A DNA stretch of 64,000 nt from VRUE01 sp963699215 (GTDB taxonomy: Bacteria > Actinomycetota > Thermoleophilia > Solirubrobacterales > 70-9). Numbering within the stretch: the stretch's first letter is position 1; each line of letters starts with the position of its first letter. Location of the stretch: assembly GCA_963699215.1 (NCBI GenBank), contig OY969422.1:1922001-1986000 (forward strand), given 5' to 3'. The translations under genes were made by a program, and so were the position numbers. Below, piece by piece: positions 56,631-64,000 of the stretch. The notes under the pieces are model-generated. The model did no database searches. It had not been told where the DNA came from and saw nothing but the letters and a program-made list of their open reading frames with translations.

Positions 56631-57809
56631 ATGGCCCGAACCTCATCGCAGGGCGCTTCTAGGCCGAGGGTGCTCATCATCGGCGGCGGGGTTGGCGGGG
56701 TCGAGGCAATGGTCGCTCTGCATGACCTCTGCGGAGACCGCGTTGAGATCGCCGTGCATGCTCCGCGCCGCGAGTTCCTCTACCGACCCCTGGCTGTCAC
56801 CGAGCCCTTCGGCGTCGGCGAGGTGCTCAAGTTCGATCTTCAGCAGCTGACCGAGCGCTGCGGTGCTTCCTTTTCTCTCGACAGCATCGTCTCCGTCGAC
56901 ACTGGTGGACAGCGCGTCACAACGCACGACGGGGACGGAGTCGACTACGACTATTTGATCGTGGCTTCCGGCGCACGGATGCTTTGGACCGTGCCTGGGG
57001 CTGCGACGTTCTGGGGGGTCTCAGATGAAGACGCTTCCGTGGATGTGGTGCGCGAGCTCCAAGCCGGTGCGATGCGGAAGGTGGTCTTCACGATGCCAGC
57101 TGGACTTGGCTGGCCGTTGCCGATCTATGAGCTGGCCCTCCTCGCCGCAGCGCAGTTGAAAGATGCAGACGCCCCGAGTGCGGAGCTGAGAATCGTCACC
57201 CCCGAGGATGCGCCCCTCCAGCTGTTCGGGGTGGGCGCCAGCGAGCAGATGGGCCAACTGCTCGCCGAGCGTGGGATCGAGATCGTCACCGGCGCTAGTC
57301 CCGTCAAGTTTGAGAACGGGCAACTGGACATCGCCCCAGGGGATTCCATCGAAGCCGACGCAGTGGTGAGCGCGCCAAGCTTCAAGGGAAGGCCCATTGA
57401 GGGTGTTCCCCACGACGAGGACGGCTTCATCCCCATTGACGAGCACAGTCTGATTCGAGGTCTCCAGAACGTCTTCGCCGTCGGGGATGTGACTAGCTTT
57501 CCCGTCAAGCAGGGCGGCATCGCGACTCAGCAGGCAGACGCGGCTGCGGAAGTGATCGCAGCTCAAGTCGGTGGCCAGGTCGAGCCTCAACCGTTTGAGC
57601 CGGTGCTGCGTGCAGTGCTGCTCACCGGGGAGGAGCCCAAATACCTCTATGGGAAGCTAGGCGGGGGCCACGGAGAAACCTCGACGTTCAGCGACGATCC
57701 ACCGTGGCGCGATGAAGGCAAGATCGTCGGGAAATACCTGGCGCCATTTCTGGCCTCGACCTCCGACGCCGCCGCGCGAGTCCTTCGGCCTTCGTCGGAC
57801 CGCTCCTGA
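56631..57809 (+). CDS. FAD-dependent pyridine-nucleotide-disulfide-type oxidoreductase (NDH-2/SQR-like)
   Basis: The 392-residue protein has the FAD-binding GGGVGGVEA near residue 18, a second binding motif YLIVASGA, and NVFAVGDVTSFPVKQGGIATQQADAAAEVIAAQ (cited in part) near residue 285, the FAD-pyrophosphate site. This layout matches type II NADH dehydrogenases and sulfide:quinone reductases. The cysteines needed for sulfide oxidation are not visible, so SQR proper is unlikely. Codon use is somewhat less GC-biased than in the housekeeping part. It lies at the start of an accessory-looking stretch. Confidence 0.8.
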   Translation: MARTSSQGASRPRVLIIGGGVGGVEAMVALHDLCGDRVEIAVHAPRREFLYRPLAVTEPFGVGEVLKFDLQQLTERCGASFSLDSIVSVDTGGQRVTTHDGDGVDYDYLIVASGARMLWTVPGAATFWGVSDEDASVDVVRELQAGAMRKVVFTMPAGLGWPLPIYELALLAAAQLKDADAPSAELRIVTPEDAPLQLFGVGASEQMGQLLAERGIEIVTGASPVKFENGQLDIAPGDSIEADAVVSAPSFKGRPIEGVPHDEDGFIPIDEHSLIRGLQNVFAVGDVTSFPVKQGGIATQQADAAAEVIAAQVGGQVEPQPFEPVLRAVLLTGEEPKYLYGKLGGGHGETSTFSDDPPWRDEGKIVGKYLAPFLASTSDAAARVLRPSSDRS

Positions 57810-57818
57810 CTGCTTGAC

Positions 57819-58562
57819 ATGCCGGAGGTTGTCGTCTTGCTGTTGGCTGCCTGCGGCACCACCCTTGCCACCGGCCTGGGTGCGATCCCGGTCTTCTTTC
57901 TTGGTCACCGAGCCGCCCAGCTGACGCCGCTACTTCTCGGCTTCGCGGCCGGCGTGATGGGTGTGGCCTCTATCGCCGGCCTGTTGATCCCCGCCACCGA
58001 AGAAGGCTCGACCCTGGCGGTGGTCGGTGGGCTCGCGGCGGGAGCTGGGCTGCTGGGCGTGGCCCGTTCGCGGCTGGACCCTAACACCACCTTCATGGGG
58101 CGCTCCGGTCCCGGCGCCAGCACTTCGGCCCTGGTCTTCCTCGTGCTCTTTGTCCACAGCCTCCCCGAGGGGTTCGCAGTGGGTACGGCCTTCGCCTCTG
58201 ACCGTGCCGGGCTCAGCTTGTTCGTGATCCTCGCGATCGCGATCCAGAACATTCCCGAGGGAACCAGCGTCGCGATCCCGATGGCCGTTGCCGGATTCAG
58301 CCGCACCCGTCAGTTCTGGGCAGCGGTTGCCACCAGCGCCCCGCAGCCGGTTGGTGCGTTGCTCGCGTTCCTCCTCGTCGAGCAGATCCAGGGGTTGCTC
58401 CCCTTCTCCTTTGCATTCGCCGCTGGGGCGATGCTCTCGTTGATAGTCATCGAGATGCTGCCGAAGGCTTATGCGAGGTCGACGGACCGCATCGGGCCGA
58501 GTGCCGGCATAGCTGTCGGCAGCATCCTGATGTTGACGCTGAGCCTCCTGCTCGGCGTTTGA
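57819..58562 (+). CDS. ZIP-family divalent metal transporter (GufA branch)
   Basis: A 247-residue membrane protein with eight likely helices. The metal-site motifs are HSLPEG (TM4, about residue 110) and QNIPEG (TM5, about residue 145). Gln instead of His in TM5 is characteristic of the GufA/ZIPB branch. Takes up or equilibrates zinc, iron or similar cations; the exact metal is not predictable. It begins nine bases after the oxidoreductase and probably shares its transcript. It converges with the permease gene. Confidence 0.88.
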   Translation: MPEVVVLLLAACGTTLATGLGAIPVFFLGHRAAQLTPLLLGFAAGVMGVASIAGLLIPATEEGSTLAVVGGLAAGAGLLGVARSRLDPNTTFMGRSGPGASTSALVFLVLFVHSLPEGFAVGTAFASDRAGLSLFVILAIAIQNIPEGTSVAIPMAVAGFSRTRQFWAAVATSAPQPVGALLAFLLVEQIQGLLPFSFAFAAGAMLSLIVIEMLPKAYARSTDRIGPSAGIAVGSILMLTLSLLLGV

Positions 58563-58582
58563 CAGCGGACAGGTGCCATGTC

Positions 58583-59947
58583 CTATGTGTCTGTCTCAAC
58601 TGGTGCGGCTCTTACGGCGATCCGCTGGATCGCCCACAAGCCCAGGCCGAGGCAAAGGAGCGCTCCGGCTCGCAGCCAGGTCTCGCCCTCAACTTGGGTC
58701 ATGACGACAGCGCAGGCAGCAATGCCAAGGAGCGGGAGTACGAAAGGCACCTTGAAGTGGTCATGGTCGACACGGTCTTGTCGTAGGAGCAGAGCCGAGA
58801 CGTTGACGGCGATGAAGACGCCCAACAGGAGAAGCACCGTCGTATCGGCCAGCGCCCCAAGGTCACCCGTGAGGATCAGGCCCGCCGCGATCAGGGTCGT
58901 GAACGCGATCGCAACTATGGGGGTCTTGCGCCGACTCAGCCGACCAAATGACGAGAGCAGCACGTCCTCTTTGGCCATTCCATAGAGCAAGCGCGAGGCC
59001 ATGATCATGTTGATCAACGCGCCGTTCGCCAAAGCCATCAGTCCGATCGCCGAGAAGACCTTGGTCGGGACTGACAAGGGACCGATCTGAACGACCTCGA
59101 GCAGCGCCCCGCTGGAGGCTTCGAGACGTTCGGTGGGGACTGCCATCGAGGCGACGATCGTCACGACGAGGTAGATCGCTCCGGCAATAGCCAGGCCGGC
59201 GAACAGCGCAAGGGGATAGGAGCGCGCCGGATGACTCGTCTCCTCGGCGATGTTGACCGAGTCCTCGAATCCGATCAGGGCGTAGAAGGCGAGCGCGGCG
59301 CCGGCGAGAATCGCCAAGGCGGGAGCTGAGCCTTGCTTGAACTCGACGGCTCTGCCGGGGTCGCCCTCGCCACTGGTGAGGGCGGCTATCCCGATGACCA
59401 CCACCAGGGCGAGCCCGCCAAGCTCGACCAGCGTCAGGACGACGTTCAGCCGAACCGAGATCAGGATCCCGATGAAATTGATCACCGCCACGGCTGCGAT
59501 GAAGGCGAGGGCGGCCACCGCGACCGGAACTGCAACGAACTCGGCGAGGTAATCGCCGCCGAAAGCCCTCGCGAGTGCGCTCGCCGAGGTGACGCCCGAT
59601 GCCATCACCGCAAAGGCGACGAGGAAGGCGACCAAAGGACTGCGGAAAGCCTCCTTGGCGTAGAGGGCGGCCCCACCCGCGCGGGGGTACTTCGTCACCA
59701 GTTCGGCGTAGGAGCCGGCGGTCAGTGCGGCGAGCAGGAGAGCGACCAGGAAGGACACCCAGATCGCGCCGCCGACCTCGGCGCTGACGCCGCCGACGAG
59801 GGCGTAGATCCCGCCACCGAGAATGTCGCCGAGGATGAAGAAGAAGAGCATCCGCCGCGAAACGACGCGACGCAGCTTCCTTGGATGTCGGTCGCCTGCG
59901 GTTACCGACCGTTCCCGGCGTGAGAATGGATTCGATGGACGAATCAC
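58583..59947 (-). CDS. APC-superfamily amino acid permease
   Basis: A 454-residue protein with about twelve hydrophobic segments. Family features: FFFILGDILGGGIYALVGG in TM1, ELVTKYPRAGGAALYAKEAF in TM2-3, ALIGFEDSVNIAEET in TM6, and ALINMIMASRLLYGMAKE in TM8 (cited in parts). Probably imports amino acids or polyamines. The GTG at 59947 gives a 32-residue basic N-terminus but overlaps the divergent MgtE-like gene by about 20 bases; ATG 59851 would remove the conflict but also the leading region. Confidence 0.86.
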   Translation of the reverse strand: MIRPSNPFSRRERSVTAGDRHPRKLRRVVSRRMLFFFILGDILGGGIYALVGGVSAEVGGAIWVSFLVALLLAALTAGSYAELVTKYPRAGGAALYAKEAFRSPLVAFLVAFAVMASGVTSASALARAFGGDYLAEFVAVPVAVAALAFIAAVAVINFIGILISVRLNVVLTLVELGGLALVVVIGIAALTSGEGDPGRAVEFKQGSAPALAILAGAALAFYALIGFEDSVNIAEETSHPARSYPLALFAGLAIAGAIYLVVTIVASMAVPTERLEASSGALLEVVQIGPLSVPTKVFSAIGLMALANGALINMIMASRLLYGMAKEDVLLSSFGRLSRRKTPIVAIAFTTLIAAGLILTGDLGALADTTVLLLLGVFIAVNVSALLLRQDRVDHDHFKVPFVLPLLGIAACAVVMTQVEGETWLRAGALLCLGLGLWAIQRIAVRAAPVETDT

Positions 59948-60906
59948 GCGGTCTGTTCACCGGGGAGCTCAGAGATCATTCAACCGCTCGCGTCCCGATC
60001 ATCTCGCCGTCGCAGTCCACTGCCGAAGCACGCCGGTACATGGTTGGCAAGTCATTCGATTTCGTTGACGAGATCGTGGTCCTCGATGAAGGCAGGCTAG
60101 TCGGCCTCATTGCGCTGAGCCGGTTGCTGGAGGCTTCAGAGGACACGCTTCTCGAAGACCTGGCGGACCCCGACTCCGTGGTCATACGGCCGGGTGAATC
60201 TGAGGAGAAGGCCGCTTGGCAGATGGTGCACCACCGGCAAAGCAATCTGGCGGTGATCGAATCGGATGGCGCCTTCGTCGGGCTTGTGCCCTCGCACCGA
60301 CTGATCGGTCGCCTGCTCGCTGAGCACGACGAGGACGCGGCTCGCCTCGGTGGCTACCTGGCCAGCAGCGGACGGGCTCGCCTGGCAGCCGAAGAGCCGG
60401 TCAGCCGCAGGCTGTTGCATCGCCTGCCCTGGCTGTTGGTCGGCCTCGTCGGGGCGATGGCCTCGGCGGTGATCGTCGGCGCCTTCGAGGCCCAGCTGGA
60501 GGAGGTGGTCCTCCTTGCCTTCTTCGTCCCCGCCGTCGTCTACATGGCCGATGCGGTCGGCACGCAGACCGAGACGCTGCTGATTCGCGGGATGAGCGCA
60601 GGGATCGACATGCGAACGGTCGTCAGGCGAGAGCTGATCACCGGGATCTTGATCGGAGCCATTATCGGACTCTCGTTCTTCCCCTTTGCGCTGATCGGCT
60701 GGGGCGATGCCGACGTCGCCCTCGCGGTGGCGCTCGCCCTGACCGCGAGCTGCTCGATCGCAACCTCGGTGGCGACGGCCCTGCCCCGCTTGCTCTCGCG
60801 CTTTGGCCGTGACCCCGCCTTCGGCTCCGGGCCGCTGGCGACGATCATCCAGGACCTGCTCTCTATCGCCGTCTACCTGGCGATCGCAACGCCGATAGCC
60901 ACCTAG
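59926..60906 (+). CDS. MgtE-like magnesium transporter, short form (CBS pair plus membrane domain)
   Basis: The 326-residue protein has two CBS repeats (ISPSQSTAEARRYMVGKSFDF..., then VIRPGESEEKAAWQMVHHRQSNLAVIE, cited in part) and a C-terminal membrane domain of about five helices with the MgtE motif DAVGTQTETLLIRG near residue 215. The N-terminal superhelical domain of typical MgtE is absent, so it is shorter than the usual ~450. Start uncertain: ATG 59926 or 59935. Divergent from the permease. Magnesium or a similar divalent ion is the likely substrate. Confidence 0.82.
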   Translation: MDSMDESRGLFTGELRDHSTARVPIISPSQSTAEARRYMVGKSFDFVDEIVVLDEGRLVGLIALSRLLEASEDTLLEDLADPDSVVIRPGESEEKAAWQMVHHRQSNLAVIESDGAFVGLVPSHRLIGRLLAEHDEDAARLGGYLASSGRARLAAEEPVSRRLLHRLPWLLVGLVGAMASAVIVGAFEAQLEEVVLLAFFVPAVVYMADAVGTQTETLLIRGMSAGIDMRTVVRRELITGILIGAIIGLSFFPFALIGWGDADVALAVALALTASCSIATSVATALPRLLSRFGRDPAFGSGPLATIIQDLLSIAVYLAIATPIAT

Positions 60907-60924
60907 CGCTGAGAGCATGAGCGC

Positions 60925-61818
60925 ATGGCGGTGATCGAGACCGATGGGCTGACGAAGCTCTACGGCAAGACACGCGGCATCGAGGATGTGACGTTCTCGG
61001 TCGAGCCGGGTGAGGTCTTCGGCCTCCTCGGTCCCAACGGAGCCGGCAAGACGACCGCGATCCGCACGTTGCTGGACTTGCTCCATCCCACCAGTGGCAG
61101 CGCCACGATCTTCGGCCTCGACAGCCGCCGCCAGAGCGTTGCCATCCGCGCCCGTCTCGGCAACCTGCCCGGCGACTTCGGCTACGGAAAGAGGGCCAGC
61201 GGGCGCGAGGCCCTGGCGCTGCTCGCGCGCCTGCGCGGCGTCCCCACGCTCGATCGAGCCGAGGCGCTCGCCCAGCGTTTCCGCGCCGACCTCGACCGGC
61301 GGCTGGGCGAGCTCTCGCGCGGCAACCGCCAGAAGGTGGGCCTGATCCTGTCGCTCTTCCATGAGCCCGAGCTGCTGATCCTCGACGAGCCGACCAGCGG
61401 CCTCGACCCCGTGATGCAGGAGGAGTTCCTCGCCCTGGTGCGCGAAGAACGCGAGCGCGGCTGCGCGGTCCTCATCTCCTCGCACGAGCTCGACGAGGTG
61501 GAGCGGGTTTGTGACCGGGTCGGGATCATCCGCGATGGCAGGCTGATCGCGGTCGAGCGCGTGGCCGACCTGCTCGGCAAAACGCAGCACCGCGTCTCAG
61601 TCGAGTTCTCCGAGCAGGTCGACCTCGAGCAGCTGCGCTCGCTGCCGGGCGTCAGCGATCTCGTGGCTGAGGATGGCCGCGTCTCCTTCCACGTTTCCGG
61701 CGACCTCGACGCGGTGGTCAAGGCGATCTCGCGCCACACGGTCGCCGACCTCGAATTCGCGCACCCGACCCTGGAGGAGGTCTTCCTCACCTACTACGAA
61801 GACGGGGGAGAGAGTTGA
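60925..61818 (+). CDS. ABC transporter ATP-binding protein
   Basis: A 297-residue ATPase of the drug/lipid-export type. Walker A GPNGAGKTT near residue 38, signature LSRGNRQKVG (variant of LSGGQ), Walker B LLILDEPTSGLDP and the switch His in ISSHELDEVER are all present. A C-terminal regulatory extension of about 80 residues (HRVSVEFSEQVDLEQL...) is typical of CcmA/BcrA-like exporters. ATG 60925. Its end overlaps the TTG of the permease gene (four bases). Confidence 0.92.
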   Translation: MAVIETDGLTKLYGKTRGIEDVTFSVEPGEVFGLLGPNGAGKTTAIRTLLDLLHPTSGSATIFGLDSRRQSVAIRARLGNLPGDFGYGKRASGREALALLARLRGVPTLDRAEALAQRFRADLDRRLGELSRGNRQKVGLILSLFHEPELLILDEPTSGLDPVMQEEFLALVREERERGCAVLISSHELDEVERVCDRVGIIRDGRLIAVERVADLLGKTQHRVSVEFSEQVDLEQLRSLPGVSDLVAEDGRVSFHVSGDLDAVVKAISRHTVADLEFAHPTLEEVFLTYYEDGGES

Positions 61819-62594
61819 TCGGGCTGATCCTTAGCCTGCTCGGCGACCGCCGCCGCGCCCTGCTTGCCTGGGGCCTGCCGCTCGGGCTGATGTCGGCCTT
61901 CATTGTCGCCATCTTCCCCTCGGTCGAAGACGCGCTCGGCAAGGCGATCCGCGACTACCCGACCGAGCTGAAAGAAGCGTTCAGCATCGGCGAACTGGCG
62001 ACGGTCGAGCAGTACCTGGAGGCCGAGATGCTGAGCTTGATCGTCCCTTTGGCGGTGGGCTACCTGGCGGCGCGCTCGGTCGCCAGCGGGCTCTCGGGCG
62101 CCGCCGAAAGCGGCCGGCTCGACGTGCTGCTCTCAGCGCCGATTTCCCGCCGCCGCCTGGTCGGCGCGAGCTTCACCGCGACTGCGGTCGAGCTGGCCTC
62201 GGTCCTCGCCGTCTCCCTGCTGCTGACCATGCTCGGCAGCTGGCTCGTCGGTGCTGGCCTTGCTTTCGGCCCGGCGCTGGCGGGTTTCGCCAACGTCTGG
62301 CCGCTGGCTCTGCTCTTCGCCGGGCTCGGCGTCGTCGTCACGGGCTTCTCGCTGCGGACCAGCGTGGTCACGGGGTCGGTTGCGGGTGCCCTCATTGCGA
62401 TGTACGTCATGGACCTGATCGGGCGCCTTGATAGCAGCCTTGACTGGATCCGCTATGGATCGGTCTTCAAGTACTACGGCAACGCGATCGAGGACGGGAT
62501 CGACCCGCTCGCGTTTATCGGCGTTACCGCCGCGGCTGTTGCATTGGCAGCGCTTGGAGCCTGGCTATTCGAACGTCGCGATCTGGCGGCCTGA
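61815..62594 (+). CDS. ABC-2-type transporter permease
   Basis: A 259-residue membrane protein with six hydrophobic segments: LLAWGLPLGLMSAFIVAIF first, then a loop (VEDALGKAIRDYPTELKEAF) and helices to the C-terminus, where FERRDLAA is a familiar ending for this family. TTG start overlapping the ATPase gene. The two form a complete exporter; the substrate is unknown. It converges with the PPK2 gene with about 50 bases between. Confidence 0.87.
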   Translation: MIGLILSLLGDRRRALLAWGLPLGLMSAFIVAIFPSVEDALGKAIRDYPTELKEAFSIGELATVEQYLEAEMLSLIVPLAVGYLAARSVASGLSGAAESGRLDVLLSAPISRRRLVGASFTATAVELASVLAVSLLLTMLGSWLVGAGLAFGPALAGFANVWPLALLFAGLGVVVTGFSLRTSVVTGSVAGALIAMYVMDLIGRLDSSLDWIRYGSVFKYYGNAIEDGIDPLAFIGVTAAAVALAALGAWLFERRDLAA

Positions 62595-62646
62595 TCTGGC
62601 TTTCGTCAGGCGGAGGATGCCGTCGCCTCTTCCGCGGTAGACGGTC

Positions 62647-63381
62647 CTACTGCACCCGGTAGCGCTCCGGAACGAAGGTCTGGGTGTCGAGCGGGGGGCG
62701 GGTGTAGGGACGTTCTTGGCGAGGTGGGAACTCGATCTGGCTTGGGTCGACAGGCTCGTAAGGGATCTGTTCGAGCAGATGGGAGATCAGGTTGAGTCTG
62801 GCGGTGCGCTTGTCGTCGGCCTCGACGACGAACCAGGGCGAGTCTTCGGTGTCCGTTTGGGCGAACATCTCGTCCTTCGCTTCCGCGTAGTCGACCCAGC
62901 GTGCTCGCGCCTCGACATCGACCGGGCTCAGCTTCCAGCGCTTCGCCGGGTTGTTCAACCGGGCCTTGAAGCGACGCTCCTGCTCCTCGTCGCTGACCGA
63001 GAGCCAGTACTTCAGAAGCAAGGTCCCCGAGCCCTGGATGATGCGCTCGAACTGGGGGCAGGTGCGCATGAACTCGGCGTACTCCTCGTCGCTGCAGAAC
63101 CCCATCACCCGCTCGACGCCGGCGCGGTTGTACCAGCTGCGATCGAAGAGGACCATCTCTCCGGCGGCAGGGAGCTGCGCGACGTAGCGCTGGAAATACC
63201 ACTGCGTGCGCTCGCGATCGCTGGGGGTGCCGAGTGCCACGATGCGAACGACCCGTGGGTTGGTCCGTTCGGTGATTCGCCGGATGACGCCGCCCTTGCC
63301 GGCCGTGTCGCGGCCCTCGAACAGGACGACGACTTTCAGCCCCTCCCGCACGATCCATTCCTGCAGCCGCACCAACTCCAC
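62647..63381 (-). CDS. polyphosphate kinase 2 family protein
   Basis: PPK2 enzymes use polyphosphate to phosphorylate nucleotides or the reverse. Walker A as FEGRDTAGKGG near residue 22, the VALGTPSDRERTQWYFQRYV region, LFDRSWYNRAGVERVMGF (lid and Walker B region) and YWLSVSDEEQERRF are typical of class I PPK2 (cited in parts). The GTG at 63381 gives 244 residues. Upstream codons continue in frame to 63471 and include KREYQKELTRLQVELVRLQ, a conserved PPK2 N-terminus, but contain no ATG/GTG/TTG; only CTG (63471, 63438) is available. The start is thus unsettled. Confidence 0.87.
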   Translation of the reverse strand: MELVRLQEWIVREGLKVVVLFEGRDTAGKGGVIRRITERTNPRVVRIVALGTPSDRERTQWYFQRYVAQLPAAGEMVLFDRSWYNRAGVERVMGFCSDEEYAEFMRTCPQFERIIQGSGTLLLKYWLSVSDEEQERRFKARLNNPAKRWKLSPVDVEARARWVDYAEAKDEMFAQTDTEDSPWFVVEADDKRTARLNLISHLLEQIPYEPVDPSQIEFPPRQERPYTRPPLDTQTFVPERYRVQ

Positions 63382-63467
63382 CTGCAGGCGAGTCAGCTCC
63401 TTCTGGTACTCGCGCTTGTCGAGGACTCGCGTCTTCAGGACGCCGACACTATCGACGCCTTTGTCCG

Positions 63468-63935
63468 TCAGAGAACTTCAGGCACGGCGAGTGCGGCGAA
63501 GGCGTCGCGGCGGAAGTTGAAGATCCGCTCGAGGTCGCGGCGGACGAAGAGGCTGTGGGCGAGGATGCCGAGAGGCCCGTAGGGGATGGCGTAGCGGACG
63601 CGGTCGTGGATCGTGCAAGCTCGCTCGCCGTCGGGCTCGAAGACGTGGGTGTGCTCCCAGAGCGAGTAGGGCCCGCGGGCCTGGATGTCGGTGAAGCGCA
63701 GAGGCGGCTCCCAGGTCTCGATCCGCGTCTGCCAGCGAACCGGGAAGCCGTGCAGGCGCAGCCGGTAGTCGAGCAGCGTCCCCGCGCCCATCGCGATCGG
63801 CCCCGGCGTCGTCACCCGGAAGTGGAGCCAGGGAGGCGTCATCGGCTCGAGGTTGACGGCGTCGGCGTAGACGTCGAAGGCGCGCTCGGCCGGGACGGGG
63901 ACGCGCTGGCTGCGTTGCAGGATGTGCTCGTGCAC
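63468..63935 (-). CDS. SRPBCC-superfamily (ligand-binding/cyclase-like) protein
   Basis: The 155-residue protein begins HEHILQRSQRVPVPAERAFDVYADAVNLE, then WLHFRVTTPG, TRIETWEPPLRFTDIQARGPYSLWEHTHVF and DRVRYAIPYGPLG, the START-like helix-grip pattern (cited in parts). Such proteins bind hydrophobic ligands or act as polyketide cyclase-like enzymes; the specific role is unknown. GTG 63935 is chosen because it lies at the conserved N-terminus; longer forms start at 63998. Stop overlaps a CTG of the PPK2 reading frame (CTGA). Confidence 0.78.
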   Translation of the reverse strand: MHEHILQRSQRVPVPAERAFDVYADAVNLEPMTPPWLHFRVTTPGPIAMGAGTLLDYRLRLHGFPVRWQTRIETWEPPLRFTDIQARGPYSLWEHTHVFEPDGERACTIHDRVRYAIPYGPLGILAHSLFVRRDLERIFNFRRDAFAALAVPEVL

Positions 63936-64000
63936 GGGTGCCAGTCTCGCAGGCCGGGCACCCCCGGTCAGGTAGCGTGGACCAATCACACAGAGCACGC

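Noticed and set aside
56631..57809. Calling the oxidoreductase a true sulfide:quinone reductase
   Set aside because: The conserved redox cysteines are not visible; only two isolated cysteines are present near the N-terminal half.

Overview
This 64 kb window is GC-rich, dense, and almost entirely one continuous piece of bacterial chromosome. Gene content and order point to an actinobacterium: priA-def-fmt-rsmB-rpe, ribD-ribE-ribBA-ribH, recG-rsmD-coaD, a SepIVA-like gene followed by yceD-rpmF-plsX-acpP-rnc-smc-ftsY-ffh-rpsP-khpA-trmD-rplS-lepB-rnhB, then yraN-comM-dprA and xer-whiG. A deep lineage such as Thermoleophilia/Solirubrobacterales is my best guess from the style of the proteins (Walker A intact in PriA, bifunctional RibBA, GTG/TTG starts with 4-bp stop/start overlaps). 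The class assignment is inference.

Layout. 1-11 kb: aroA (cut by the left edge), cmk, der, metK, a small PH-domain membrane protein on the minus strand, then priA-def-fmt-rsmB-zinc ribbon-rpe. 11-15.3 kb (minus): a proton antiporter and a flippase/glycosyltransferase pair for a surface glycan. 15.5-19 kb: a complete riboflavin operon. 19-22.5 kb: a Phd/VapC toxin-antitoxin pair, rpmB and an MMPL exporter. 22.6-27.5 kb: fakA-like gene, recG, rsmD, coaD. 27.6-39.7 kb: the division, ribosome, lipid, SMC and SRP cluster. 39.8-54.3 kb: yraN, comM, dprA, thiD, ilvD, a hydrolase, a folate-ligase-like protein, an L,D-transpeptidase, a Xer recombinase, a WhiG-type sigma factor, an EF-G paralogue, RNase HI, a VOC protein and a secreted serine protease. 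54.5-56.5 kb: tRNA-Gly(GCC) followed by a structured leader and five small genes in which every stop/start pair overlaps as ATGA. 56.6-62.6 kb: an accessory-looking set for redox and ion or metal transport, plus an ABC exporter. The right end holds a PPK2-type kinase and an SRPBCC protein (both minus).

Most notable observations. (1) A ~130-bp palindromic repeat occurs once in the GT/ribD promoter region and once, in frame, inside recG, where it encodes about 43 extra residues. (2) smc reads as only ~812 residues with no visible hinge. (3) smc, ftsY and priA need eight frame changes, all in the same (+1) direction, and seven of them lie in 2.3 kb. (4) The tRNA-adjacent five-gene operon encodes a winged-helix protein, an SSB-like OB-fold protein and two tandem XRE regulators, behind phased repeats and dyads. 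(5) Three convergent gene junctions carry very long perfect inverted repeats. Also notable: RNase III and an EF-G paralogue with substitutions at conserved catalytic or GTP-binding positions, loss of rimM from its usual operon slot, and possible CTG starts.

No integrase, transposase, CRISPR array or known metabolite riboswitch was seen.
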